Origin: CAZJHX01 sp964545715
GTDB lineage: Bacteria > Myxococcota_A > UBA9042 > GCA-2863065
Assembly: GCA_964545715.1 (NCBI GenBank)
Contig: CAZJHX010000028.1
Coordinates: 1-64,000 of the forward strand
Reading direction: 5' to 3'
DNA length: 64,000 nucleotides
Shown: in pieces, positions 1-8,254 of the stretch
Numbering within the stretch: the first letter of the stretch is position 1
Layout: each line of letters begins with the position of its first letter
Translations under genes and position numbers: made by a program
Notes under the pieces: generated by a model
What the model saw: the letters and a program-made list of their open reading frames with translations, nothing else
What the model was told of the DNA's origin: nothing
Databases searched by the model: none

Positions 1-1974
1 GCCTGGATCGTCGCCTCGTGCGGCGGTGACGGCGATGAGACGTCCATGACGCCGGCGGACGTGCCGGACGTGGTTCAAGCCGTGGACACGGTCGCCGATG
101 TGGCGCCGCAGCCGGATACCGCGGGTCCGCAGTGCCCTGCCGGGACGCGGTGGGAGCCCGGGCTCAGTTCCTTTACCGAGGCCACCGAGGCGTGGGGGCT
201 CAAAGGCGTCAAAGGCATCCGGCTCAGCGTGACGGACCTGGACAGCGACGGCTGGCCCGATCTGCTCATCCGGTTGGGCGGCGGCCCCGACATCTTCACC
301 GGCGACGGTGAGCGCGGGCGCTGGCTGCTGCGCAACACCGGGCAGGGCACGTTTGAGGACGTGACGCAGGCCTCGGGCTTTCTCACCGCGCGCAAGAGCG
401 ACGATCCCAACTGGGGACGCCCGGGCGAGGTGGTGGCCACCGGCGACGTCGACAACGACGGCGACCTGGACATCTACATGGCCAAATCCGGCAACAACAT
501 CACCGACGCGGACGGAGAGACCAGTGAGCTGATGCTCAGCAACGGCGACGGCACCTTCAGCCTGGGGCCCGAGGACAGCTTTGCGCGCTTCGCCAACGAG
601 GTGACGGTGCCGGCCGGGGTCTCGCTGGTGGACTTTGACCGCGACGGCAACCTGGACCTGTGGATCACCCAGAACATGGCGGGCGGCGCGTCCTGGCCGC
701 TGCCGGACCGGCTGTTCAAGGGCGACGGCACGGGACACTTCAGCGACATGACGGCGCCCAGCGGGATCTCGGCGTCGGGCTGGAACGCTGCGGTGCACGT
801 GCTCAACGGCGCCAAGGGCTTCAGCTGGGCCTGGTCGGCGGCGGCCTGCGACCTGAACAACGACGGCTGGCCCGAGCTGCTGGCGTCGTCCTACGGGCGC
901 GCCCCCAATCACCTGTGGCGTGCCGAGCTGGACCCGGCGGGCGCGGTGAAGTTCGTAAACGAGTCGGTCGCGTCAGGCTACGCCTACGATCACCGCACGG
1001 ATTGGAGCGACAACCAGAGCGCCCGCTGCCACTGCCAGGACTTTCCGCAGGACGAGGACTGCGCCGGCATTCCGGAGCCCGAGCTGAACTGCGAGGCCCT
1101 CAAGGCGGCGTTTGGCGGCAACTACCGCTGGAACCACGCCTCGGATCGCGAGGCCTGGCGGCTTGGGGGCAACAGCGGCGCGACCATCTGCGCGGACGTG
1201 GACAACGACGGCTGGATCGATCTCGTAACCAACGAGATCGTGCACTGGGACGTGGGCTCCAGCTCCGACCCCAGCGAGCTTTTGGTCAACCAGGGCGACC
1301 CGGCGGTGCGCTTCAGCCGGCCGGGCGGGGAGGCGCTTGGCCTGGTGCGCAAAGACGAGCTTCAGAACTGGGACCGCGGAGACATGAGCGGCGCGGTCTT
1401 CGACTTTGACAACGACGGCTGGCCGGACATCTATGTCGGCTCGTCGGATTATTTCGGCAACAAGGCGCTGCTGTTTCACCAGAGCGCCCCGCTGAGCTTC
1501 CAGCGCCTGGAGTTTGGCGACTACTTTGAGCACGCGCGCGCCCACGGCGTGGCGGTCGCCGACTTCGATCGGGACGGTGACCTGGACGTGGTCGGCGGCC
1601 ACTCCCTGATGCGGTGCGAGGGCGACTACGGCAAGGACTGCTACGAGAACGAGCAGGTCCGCTTTTTCGAGAACACGACCGCGGACGACGAGACCAGCAA
1701 CTGGCTGCAGGTGCGCTTGCATGGCGCGGCGGGGACCAACCGGGCGGCCATCGGGGCCAGGGTCCAGGTCACCGCCGGCGGGCTGACTCAGACCCAGGTG
1801 GTCGACGGCGGCCACGGCCACTTCGGCACCCAGCGGGACCTGACGCTGCACTTTGGCCTGGGCGCGGCCTGCGAAGCCGAGATAAGCGTGACGTGGCCTG
1901 ATAAGGATCGCACGCAGGAGACCTTCCAGCGCGCGGGCAACGCCTTTCACGAGCTGACTCAGGGCCAACCCTGA
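1..1974 (+). CDS. FG-GAP/VCBS repeat lipoprotein with ASPIC/UnbV domain (5' end cut off)
   Basis: The gene begins left of the window. The frame is open from base 1, and the codons before the first ATG (46) read IVASC at bases 7-21, a lipobox followed by GGDGDE. This is therefore the end of a lipoprotein signal peptide and ATG 46 is not the true start. At least seven Ca-binding blades of the form DxDxDGxxD follow (for example TDLDSDGWPDLL, GDVDNDGDLDIY, ADFDRDGDLDVV), the hallmark of FG-GAP/VCBS beta-propellers. The last 80 residues match the ASPIC/UnbV module (NWLQVRLHG, NRAAIGARV, HFGLG, VTWPD). Together this is the CRTAC1-like architecture. It is probably an outer-membrane or surface lipoprotein; the ligand is unknown. 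Confidence 0.85.
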   Translation, partial: AWIVASCGGDGDETSMTPADVPDVVQAVDTVADVAPQPDTAGPQCPAGTRWEPGLSSFTEATEAWGLKGVKGIRLSVTDLDSDGWPDLLIRLGGGPDIFTGDGERGRWLLRNTGQGTFEDVTQASGFLTARKSDDPNWGRPGEVVATGDVDNDGDLDIYMAKSGNNITDADGETSELMLSNGDGTFSLGPEDSFARFANEVTVPAGVSLVDFDRDGNLDLWITQNMAGGASWPLPDRLFKGDGTGHFSDMTAPSGISASGWNAAVHVLNGAKGFSWAWSAAACDLNNDGWPELLASSYGRAPNHLWRAELDPAGAVKFVNESVASGYAYDHRTDWSDNQSARCHCQDFPQDEDCAGIPEPELNCEALKAAFGGNYRWNHASDREAWRLGGNSGATICADVDNDGWIDLVTNEIVHWDVGSSSDPSELLVNQGDPAVRFSRPGGEALGLVRKDELQNWDRGDMSGAVFDFDNDGWPDIYVGSSDYFGNKALLFHQSAPLSFQRLEFGDYFEHARAHGVAVADFDRDGDLDVVGGHSLMRCEGDYGKDCYENEQVRFFENTTADDETSNWLQVRLHGAAGTNRAAIGARVQVTAGGLTQTQVVDGGHGHFGTQRDLTLHFGLGAACEAEISVTWPDKDRTQETFQRAGNAFHELTQGQP

Positions 1975-2087
1975 GGGTGCTGGTGTCTATTGAACCCGGC
2001 CGGGACATCTGACCCTGGCGATCTGCCGCGAAACCCCGGGTTTTGGCGTTGTTTTTTCCGGCTCGATCCTTGCTAGTGAAGGGGGCC

Positions 2088-5051
2088 ATGCATCGACGAC
2101 GCGGAAAACACAAAGGGGCTGACAAACACGACCTGGAGTTTGCCTCCGCACCCAGTACCCGCGCACTGCGCATGCGTTTTGCGGACGCCGCGGGGCACGC
2201 CGGGGGTCACGGCACGGCGGTCATGAACGACCTGCCGGGCGCCGAGGTCAGGCTCGAGCGCCGCCGACCCTCCAGTCGCGAGGACGCCTCGGGGCTGGAC
2301 GATCTCAACATGCTTTTGCAGCAGCGCCGCACCGGCATGTCTGTGCCGGACAACATTCGGGATGCCGTAGAGGCGCAGCTTGGGCATGCGCTTGGCGACG
2401 TGCGGCTGCATACCGACGCGGATGCGGCGCGGGTGGCGGATCGGCTGGGCGCGCGGGCGCTGGCGGTCGGCCAGGACGTCTACTTCGGCGCCGGTGAGCT
2501 GGACACGTCCTCGCGGGAGGGCTGGCGGCTGCTGACGCACGAGCTGGCGCATACCGTTCAGACCGGGCCGGCCGTCCCGTCGGGTGAGCTGAGGCTGGGC
2601 GCCGCGGACAGCGCGGCGGAGCGGGACGCGGATCATGTCGCTGATTCGGTGGTCGCGCAGAGCTGGCGCTCCCTGGCCGCTCCCGTCAAGGCGGCCGCTC
2701 CTGTGGCGCCGGCGCGCGCTCCGATGACCGGGCTGAGCCCCCAGGTCGTGCGTCGCAAGCACAAGCAGGTAGCGGCCGACGTCAAGGGCGCGGGCGCGCT
2801 GATGTTGATGACGCTGGCCGACCTGCACCGCCACGCCGAGACCCAGCTCGACTGGGCCAATAACTCCACGATCACCGCCATCCAGCGCGAGCAGCTGTGG
2901 ACCTGGGTGCACTTTGCGCGCGAGAGCGACGGCATCCTGTCGGGCTGCGGCAAGTTTACGATCGCGGACCTTCAGCTCGGGGCGGCCAAGGACGACGAGA
3001 AGGATGCCCTGCGCGCGTACGGCGGGGCGATGACCGCCAAGGCCCCGGGCGTCTCGCTGGACAAGGCTGCAGCGAACGTGACGGCGGCCATCAATTGGGG
3101 CGATGCCATCGCCAAGCTGAACATCACGCCGGGCACCGTGGTCATGAAGCGGATCGTCAACCAGGAGGCGTTTGAGAAGCTGATGGGGGTCGCGGGCGGC
3201 GTCGACAAGATGATCGACTATGTCAAGACGTGCAATCCCGTGCTGCACGCCGAGGACGGCGCCGAGGTCGACTCGATCGCGGACATGATCAGCGACGGTA
3301 TCGACTACAAGGCGATGAACAAGGCGCTGCCGGAGATCCGCAGCTATCACCGCTTTGAAAAGGCGGCGCTTGATCAGCTGGTCATCAACAAGGGCGTCAA
3401 GGGCAACGCCAAGCCGTTTACGCTGATCCTGCACTCGGCGTTGGACCACAACGGCGCGTTCCACCGCGACGCGGAGCTGACGAAGCTGATCGTTCACCCG
3501 ACCAACTTCACGCTGATGATCGAGGGCGCCAAGACCCTTGGGGCGGTCGCCGGCGACGTCGAAAAGCTGGCCAAGAAATACGGCAAGGGCGGCAAGATCG
3601 ATCAGGTCATGATCGCGGGACACGGCAACTCCGAGAGCATCGAGCTCGCCGGGGACGTGCAGGTCAAAGGCAACAAGCTGGATACCACCGACAACGCGCT
3701 GTACGGCGGCGGCGACGTCGACTCCGACAAGGTCTTTGATCAGATCATCAAGTACATGGACCCCAAGTCGCCCAACCATCGGGTGGTCTTCAACGCGTGT
3801 CTGACCAACAGCAACGATGTGCCCGCCTCGGCCGTCACGAAGTCGTCGGCGGCGTCGCAGCAGGAGGTGCGCAAGTACATCCGCAACAACCCCAGCATCA
3901 CGACGTATCTGAAGACCAAGAAGCCGCAGCTGGACGTGCGCGGCGCCAACGGCTCCATCTACACGGTGGAGCTGGTCGAGGCCTCGGGCGCCATCACCAT
4001 CAAGGACGCCGACGACCCGATGGCCATGGGCACCAAGCTGGAGTACGTGGAGCTGGGCACCGAGGCCGGCGGTGTGCTGCGCGCGGTCGTCGAGTCGTAT
4101 GCCCACAACAAGGGCAAGTGCATCAAGGCGATGAAGAAGCGCCTGGCCGCGCCCAAGGGCAACATCCAGCACAAGAAGACGGTGCACATCCTCTTTACGA
4201 TCATCACGGCCGCCAAGGCCGGCGTGCTGAAGCTGGCGGCGAGCCTGGTCAATCCGGCGGAGCATGTGCCGGGGCTGGTGCAGGAGGCGGAGTGTCGGGT
4301 GGAGCACGTGAAGGCGCCCAAGACGCCGGCCGCGCATATCACGCAGATCCTGGGCTACATGGTGACCAACGTAAACTGGAGCAACATGCCGCGGGTGCCG
4401 CTGGTCATGCACCAGGCCATGCTGGCGCATCGCGGGGCGGCGGTGAAAGACGTGCTGACCGTGGCGGGCGATACCAAGCTCGACTGCCAGACCGCCGAGG
4501 ACTACGTCGACTTCAGCGTCACCAAGCCGTACCTGGCCGCGATGATGGCCAAGTCCGGCGCTACGCTCAGCCGCGGCAAACAGCTGCTGGCGCTGTTGTC
4601 GGTTGCGTCGGGCAACACCGATCCCGCGTGTGAGAAGCTGCTCAAGACGCTGGTAAAGAAGGCCGGCGGCAAGCGACTGCCCGCGACGACCAGCGCGCTG
4701 CTCGCCGGTGCGATCAGCGAGGACCAGATCCTGGTGAAGCTGGGCGTCAAGCGGGCCGTGCGCAAGGCCGGAAGCAAGGCGCCCGTAAAGGGCCCGGACC
4801 CGGACGCCAACGTCGATCTGGACAACGACGGCACCAACGAGACCTACGTGGAGCCGATGTCCGCTAAGGCCACGCTTTTGGGCCCGGTGCCGACCGACGT
4901 GTTCAAGACGCCCAAGGCAGCTGTCACCATCAAGACGCTGGCGACTCCCAAGGACGTCATGATTGTCGGCAAGCACAAAACGCTCTATGCGATTCAGATG
5001 GCCGACGGAACGATCGGGTACATCTACAACGGCGGCGTAAGGGTGCAATGA
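2088..5051 (+). CDS. DUF4157 (eCIS core-type) protein with putative caspase-like His/Cys centre
   Basis: The protein has 987 residues. ATG 2088 is chosen because GAAGGGGG lies just upstream; an in-frame TTG at 2043 lacks this. Residues 84-155 match DUF4157, including VRLHTD and the terminal HELAHTVQ (HExxH at 151-155), a domain common on extracellular-contraction-injection-system cargo and on polymorphic toxins. The middle is alpha-helical and unrecognised. At residues about 505-575 a hydrophobic strand ends in GHGNS (His512) and a second strand ends in FNACLTN (Cys571), the arrangement expected of clan CD peptidases (caspase/CHAT/C80-like). The C-terminus carries one Asp-rich DLDNDGTNE segment and a small beta module resembling bacterial SH3. 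The stop overlaps the next ATG by 4 nt. Family membership at the N-terminus is firm; protease activity is inference. Confidence 0.8.
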   Translation: MHRRRGKHKGADKHDLEFASAPSTRALRMRFADAAGHAGGHGTAVMNDLPGAEVRLERRRPSSREDASGLDDLNMLLQQRRTGMSVPDNIRDAVEAQLGHALGDVRLHTDADAARVADRLGARALAVGQDVYFGAGELDTSSREGWRLLTHELAHTVQTGPAVPSGELRLGAADSAAERDADHVADSVVAQSWRSLAAPVKAAAPVAPARAPMTGLSPQVVRRKHKQVAADVKGAGALMLMTLADLHRHAETQLDWANNSTITAIQREQLWTWVHFARESDGILSGCGKFTIADLQLGAAKDDEKDALRAYGGAMTAKAPGVSLDKAAANVTAAINWGDAIAKLNITPGTVVMKRIVNQEAFEKLMGVAGGVDKMIDYVKTCNPVLHAEDGAEVDSIADMISDGIDYKAMNKALPEIRSYHRFEKAALDQLVINKGVKGNAKPFTLILHSALDHNGAFHRDAELTKLIVHPTNFTLMIEGAKTLGAVAGDVEKLAKKYGKGGKIDQVMIAGHGNSESIELAGDVQVKGNKLDTTDNALYGGGDVDSDKVFDQIIKYMDPKSPNHRVVFNACLTNSNDVPASAVTKSSAASQQEVRKYIRNNPSITTYLKTKKPQLDVRGANGSIYTVELVEASGAITIKDADDPMAMGTKLEYVELGTEAGGVLRAVVESYAHNKGKCIKAMKKRLAAPKGNIQHKKTVHILFTIITAAKAGVLKLAASLVNPAEHVPGLVQEAECRVEHVKAPKTPAAHITQILGYMVTNVNWSNMPRVPLVMHQAMLAHRGAAVKDVLTVAGDTKLDCQTAEDYVDFSVTKPYLAAMMAKSGATLSRGKQLLALLSVASGNTDPACEKLLKTLVKKAGGKRLPATTSALLAGAISEDQILVKLGVKRAVRKAGSKAPVKGPDPDANVDLDNDGTNETYVEPMSAKATLLGPVPTDVFKTPKAAVTIKTLATPKDVMIVGKHKTLYAIQMADGTIGYIYNGGVRVQ

Positions 5052-5917
5052 GCCTGAGTATCGCCTTGTTAGCGGGGACATTGATGACAAGCAGCCCGGT
5101 GCTCACAGAGGTCGCGCGCCACGATCGCGCCTACTCGCCGCCCACGTGGAGCCCGCAGGCCCTGCACTATTCGGCGGACGGCGCCACCCTGGACGCCAGC
5201 CCCTGGCGGCTCGATCGCAAGACGGGCAAGTGGACCCAGCACGAGCCGTCCGCTCCGCCGCGACTGGAGGCGACCGTGGGCAAGCGCACGGGCTTTCACA
5301 CCTATGCGGCGGCGCGACTGTCCACGAGTCAGTGGGTCATCTCGCGCCAGTACCGTCCCCCGCGGCGCCACGCCACCCAACAAGCCCCTCCGAAGGGTCG
5401 TACGGGTCAGCTGCTGGTCGTCGACAGCAGCGCCAAAGTGCTCCGAGAGCTGTGGGCCGGCACCGCTATCGCTCCCAGAGAGGTCGCTGTCTCAAAAGGG
5501 GCGATCGCCGCGCGGCACAACGGCGTGACGGTCTGGTCGCGCACTGGAACGCAGGCGCCACGCACCTTTGCCGCTCAGGCTGTGCGAGGTCTGGCGTTTG
5601 ACGCCAGGGGGGCCCTCCTCGGCGCAGGGGCGCTGAACGACGTGCTGGTGTGGACGCTCAAGGACGGCGCGATGAAGACGATGAAGGGTCACACCGGCGA
5701 TGTCAGCACCGTGGCGTTTCATCCCAGCCGGCCGGTGCTGGTCTCGGGCGGCTGGGACAACGCGCTGCGCGTGTGGTCGCTGGAGACGGGCAAACAGGTC
5801 CAGGTCATCACCTTCAGCGCGCGCGTCGACGCTGTGGCTTTCTCGGCCGACGGGACCCGCCTGGCGGTCGCCACGGCCGAGGGCACGGGGACGCTCATCG
5901 AATACACCGTCCAGTAA
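5048..5917 (+). CDS. WD40-repeat beta-propeller protein
   Basis: The 289-residue protein starts at ATG 5048, which overlaps the stop of the DUF4157 gene (ATGA), so the two are translationally coupled. The N-terminus (MSLSIALLAGTLMTSS) is hydrophobic and could be a weak signal peptide. WD40 blades are clearest in the C-terminal half: VRGLAFDARGALLGAG, VLVWTLKDGAMKT, GHTGDVSTVAFHP, LVSGGWDNALRVWSLETG and VDAVAFSADGTRLAVA, with GH and WD-like dipeptides in place. Only three or four blades are recognisable, fewer than a closed seven-blade propeller, so the N-terminal half may contain divergent blades. WD40 proteins are protein-interaction platforms. Co-translation with a DUF4157 protein suggests that it scaffolds or restrains it. 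Confidence 0.7.
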   Translation: MSLSIALLAGTLMTSSPVLTEVARHDRAYSPPTWSPQALHYSADGATLDASPWRLDRKTGKWTQHEPSAPPRLEATVGKRTGFHTYAAARLSTSQWVISRQYRPPRRHATQQAPPKGRTGQLLVVDSSAKVLRELWAGTAIAPREVAVSKGAIAARHNGVTVWSRTGTQAPRTFAAQAVRGLAFDARGALLGAGALNDVLVWTLKDGAMKTMKGHTGDVSTVAFHPSRPVLVSGGWDNALRVWSLETGKQVQVITFSARVDAVAFSADGTRLAVATAEGTGTLIEYTVQ

Positions 5918-5921
5918 GTTT

Positions 5922-5976
5922 GGGACATCGCGTCCCCTGATTTTGGGAAACATCGTCCCGTCCCTAGAAACGGGAC
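5922..5976 (+). terminator. Two GC-rich hairpins after the WD40 gene
   Basis: GGGAC-ATCGC-GTCCC (5922-5936) and GTCCCGT-CCCTAGAA-ACGGGAC (5955-5976) can fold as consecutive hairpins just after the stop codon. They lack a clear T-tract, so intrinsic termination is plausible but unproven. The repeated GGGAC/GTCCC core could also be an operator. Confidence 0.35.
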
Positions 5977-6000
5977 AGGGTGCCCCATCACGTTTGGGGT

Positions 6001-6037
6001 TTGGTACGCCGCTCGCACTACTGCCGTTTGCAACGGC
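6001..6037 (+). promoter_or_regulatory. Candidate sigma-54 promoter plus start-site hairpin for the HPF-like gene
   Basis: TTGGTACGCCGCTCGCA (6001-6017) has GG (6003-6004) and GC (6015-6016) with the 12-bp offset of -24/-12 elements, though it matches TGGCAC-N5-TTGC only partly. A perfect hairpin GCCGTT-TGC-AACGGC (6023-6037) lies at the expected transcription start, just before the AGGAG ribosome-binding site. Confidence 0.35.
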
Positions 6038-6051
6038 AATAGGAGCGTTTC

Positions 6052-6411
6052 GTGCAGATTCCCGTTCAACTCACCTTTACCAACACCACACCCTCTGACG
6101 CAGTCCGCGAGCGCGTCCTTCAGCATGTCGAGAAGCTGGGGCGACACTCGGACCGCATCATGAGCTGTCGGGTGGTGATCGAGGCACCTCATCGGCCCGG
6201 GCGGCCGTTTGTGGTGCGTATCGACGTGAGCCTCCCGGGGTCAGAGATCATCATCAGCAGGCCTCACGAGGATCGGGCCGGACACGACGACGTGTACGTG
6301 GCGGTCAGAGATGCTTTTCAGGCCGCTGAGCGGAAAGTGGAGGAGCTGGCGCGGAAGCGTCGTGCGAACTGGCATCCGGCCCGTCCGGGCTCCCGAACTC
6401 CGGGTATTTGA
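6052..6411 (+). CDS. hpf: HPF/RaiA-like ribosome hibernation factor
   Basis: The 119-residue protein starts at GTG 6052, preceded by AGGAG at 6041. The family fold (S30AE, beta-alpha-beta-beta-beta-alpha) is visible: an initial strand PVQLTFTNTTPSDAVRERV, an amphipathic helix VLQHVEKLGRH, strands CRVVIEAPH and FVVRIDVSLPG, and a long C-terminal helix DVYVAVRDAFQAAERKVEELARK. The length fits short HPF or YfiA rather than long HPF, since there is no dimerisation domain. Such proteins bind the 30S decoding region and inactivate ribosomes in stationary phase or stress. Placement directly before two universal stress proteins supports a dormancy or stress role. The last 15 residues are basic and proline-rich. 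Confidence 0.8.
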   Translation: MQIPVQLTFTNTTPSDAVRERVLQHVEKLGRHSDRIMSCRVVIEAPHRPGRPFVVRIDVSLPGSEIIISRPHEDRAGHDDVYVAVRDAFQAAERKVEELARKRRANWHPARPGSRTPGI

Positions 6412-6425
6412 GATGGGAGTGACGT

Positions 6426-7325
6426 ATGTACCGCAACATCCTGATTCCACTGGACGGCTCTGAGCGCGCCGAGCACGTCTTTCGGCATCTAGAGACGTTC
6501 TTTGACCTGGCGGACGCTCAGTTGACCTTGCTGACCGTCGTTCAGGTTCCGGAGCTGGCTCGCGGGGACTACAATATGCGGATGGCGACCGCTCGCGCCG
6601 AGGCCGAGTCCTACCTGAAGGGGGTGACGCGGCGACTGCAGGAGGGCGGACGCCGGGCCGACATCGAGGTGCTGAGCGCGCGCCGGCCGGAGCATGGGAT
6701 CCTGGCGCTGGAGGAGTCTGCGGACTTTGACCTCATCGCCATCGCGTCGCACGGCTACGGCGGCCTGGACCGGCTGTATTACGGCTCGACCGCCGAGCGT
6801 GTCATTCGGGCGGCCAGCACCCCCGTCCTCCTGATCCGGTCCTCCGAGTCGCACAACGCGCCGGCCCAAGAAGACGATCCCATCGACTTCACCACGACGC
6901 CGGTCGGCGGGATCGTCGTGCCGCTGGACGGCTCCAAAAACGCCGAGTCCGCGCTCTACGAGGCCAACCGGCTGGCAGAGCACCACGGTGTCGCGATCCA
7001 TCTGCTGCATGTCATGCCGGTGGTCCCACGCACAGGCTTCTTTGTCGCAGACAGCTTTGTGGCCGCGGATACGACCACAGAGATGTCGAACCTGCGCCAG
7101 ATCGCGGCCGACCTGCGCGATCGGGGCAGAGAAGTGCAGGTTGCCCTCAGACACGGCGCGCCCGTTGAAGCGATCACCGACTACGTCAAAGAGCAGGACG
7201 TCGGGCTCATCGTGATGACCACACACGGTCGGTCGGGCCTGAGCCGCTTCCTGCTGGGCAGCGTCGCCGAAGGGCTGCTGCGCACTGTTCATACCCCGAT
7301 TCTGTTGCGAAGGGTGACCTCATGA
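6426..7325 (+). CDS. Tandem universal stress protein (UspA x2)
   Basis: The 299-residue protein has two Usp domains (about residues 1-140 and 155-298). Both begin with a hydrophobic strand and Asp (ILIPLDGSE, IVVPLDGSK) and both keep the ATP-binding GxxGx9G(S/T) signature: SHGYGGLDRLYYGST in the first and THGRSGLSRFLLGS in the second, followed by TPVLLIR and TPILLRR. They are therefore of the nucleotide-binding UspFG/MJ0577 type. The gene follows the HPF-like gene by 14 bp and overlaps the next Usp gene by 4 nt (ATGA), so the three probably form one stress operon. Specific trigger and partner are unknown. Confidence 0.88.
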   Translation: MYRNILIPLDGSERAEHVFRHLETFFDLADAQLTLLTVVQVPELARGDYNMRMATARAEAESYLKGVTRRLQEGGRRADIEVLSARRPEHGILALEESADFDLIAIASHGYGGLDRLYYGSTAERVIRAASTPVLLIRSSESHNAPAQEDDPIDFTTTPVGGIVVPLDGSKNAESALYEANRLAEHHGVAIHLLHVMPVVPRTGFFVADSFVAADTTTEMSNLRQIAADLRDRGREVQVALRHGAPVEAITDYVKEQDVGLIVMTTHGRSGLSRFLLGSVAEGLLRTVHTPILLRRVTS

Positions 7326-8218
7326 CGACACCGAGAGACGGCCAGTTTGTCCTGCTGACCACGGACTTCAGCGAGTTTGCCGAGCGCGCGATTCCACACG
7401 CAGCGCGCATGGCCAGGGCGTTGGGGTTGCCGGTGCGCGTGATCCACGTGATCGAGACCTTCACCAAGCACGAGGGCGAGCGCTTCGTGCCCCGCAGCAA
7501 GTGGGAGTGGCGCGTGACCGATATGGTCGAGACCCGATTGGCGGAGGTGGTCAAGACCCTCAACGCGCTCGGGGTCGCCGCAGAGACGGTGTACCGGGCC
7601 GGTGCGCCGTGGAGGGAGATCCTCCATGAGCTGGACAGCGGCGCGGTGGTTGGGGCCATCAGCACACACGGATACGGCGCGGTCGCTCGATTTCTGCTGG
7701 GCACGTGCGCGTACAAGGTCATACGCGAGTCGACCGTGCCGCTGCTGATCGTCGGGCGTGACACACCGGATGGGGACTACGCCAGGTGCCTCATCCCGAC
7801 CCCGCTGGCGGATGCGGAGCCGCCGTTCATGGAGGCGCTGAAGTGGCCGAAGCTGCTGGGGGCCGAGGTCGAAGTGATCCATGCCGTGGATCCGGGCTAT
7901 GGATCGGCGGGGCTTCTGTGGGGCGAGGAGGCGCTGGGGCAGATGCTCCGAGACCGCGTCCGGGTTGCCTGGGAGCACATGGATCGCCTGACCGCCCTCG
8001 CCGCCGAGAGCGGAGTGACCGCGTCCGCGTACGTCGCTGAGCTGGCGCGCCCGGGCGAAGCCATCGCTGAGCGCGCGGAGGAGACGAAGGCCGGGCTGAT
8101 CGTCATGCCCGCGCACCGCTACTCGCGGATGGAGCGCTTCTTTCTGGGCAGCGTCACCGAGGGCGTGATCCGGCGCGCAACGGTCCCGGTGCTGATGTTC
8201 CGCCCCCCAGGCGAGTAG
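7322..8218 (+). CDS. Tandem universal stress protein (UspA x2), second copy
   Basis: The 298-residue protein starts at ATG 7322 inside the stop of the preceding Usp gene. The N-terminal Usp domain begins FVLLTTDFSEFAERA and contains STHGYGAVARFLLGTC. The C-terminal domain ends with MPAHRYSRMERFFLGSVTEG and VPVLMFRPP. In both, the first Gly of the GxxG(x9)GS nucleotide motif is altered (the second reads HRYSRMERFFLGS), so ATP binding in domain 2 is doubtful. The pair probably arose by duplication but is well diverged, suggesting different ligands or hetero-oligomers. Confidence 0.85.
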   Translation: MTTPRDGQFVLLTTDFSEFAERAIPHAARMARALGLPVRVIHVIETFTKHEGERFVPRSKWEWRVTDMVETRLAEVVKTLNALGVAAETVYRAGAPWREILHELDSGAVVGAISTHGYGAVARFLLGTCAYKVIRESTVPLLIVGRDTPDGDYARCLIPTPLADAEPPFMEALKWPKLLGAEVEVIHAVDPGYGSAGLLWGEEALGQMLRDRVRVAWEHMDRLTALAAESGVTASAYVAELARPGEAIAERAEETKAGLIVMPAHRYSRMERFFLGSVTEGVIRRATVPVLMFRPPGE

Positions 8219-8241
8219 GTGCCGTCGTAGGCCAAACCCTG

Positions 8242-8247
8242 TAGAAT
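8242..8247 (+). promoter_or_regulatory. -10-like TAGAAT seven bases before the AAA+ start
   Basis: TAGAAT is followed by CGTTCGC and then ATG 8255. No Shine-Dalgarno is visible and no good -35 is found, so a leaderless mRNA from a weak -35 promoter is the simplest reading. It belongs to a pattern seen at several genes in this window. Confidence 0.4.
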
Positions 8248-8254
8248 CGTTCGC

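Noticed and set aside
2073..5090. Long minus-strand ORF of 1005 codons opposite the DUF4157 gene
   Set aside because: It mirrors a gene with clear domains and strong codon bias, lacks any domain, and is rich in Arg, His and Val as expected from antisense of GC-rich coding DNA.
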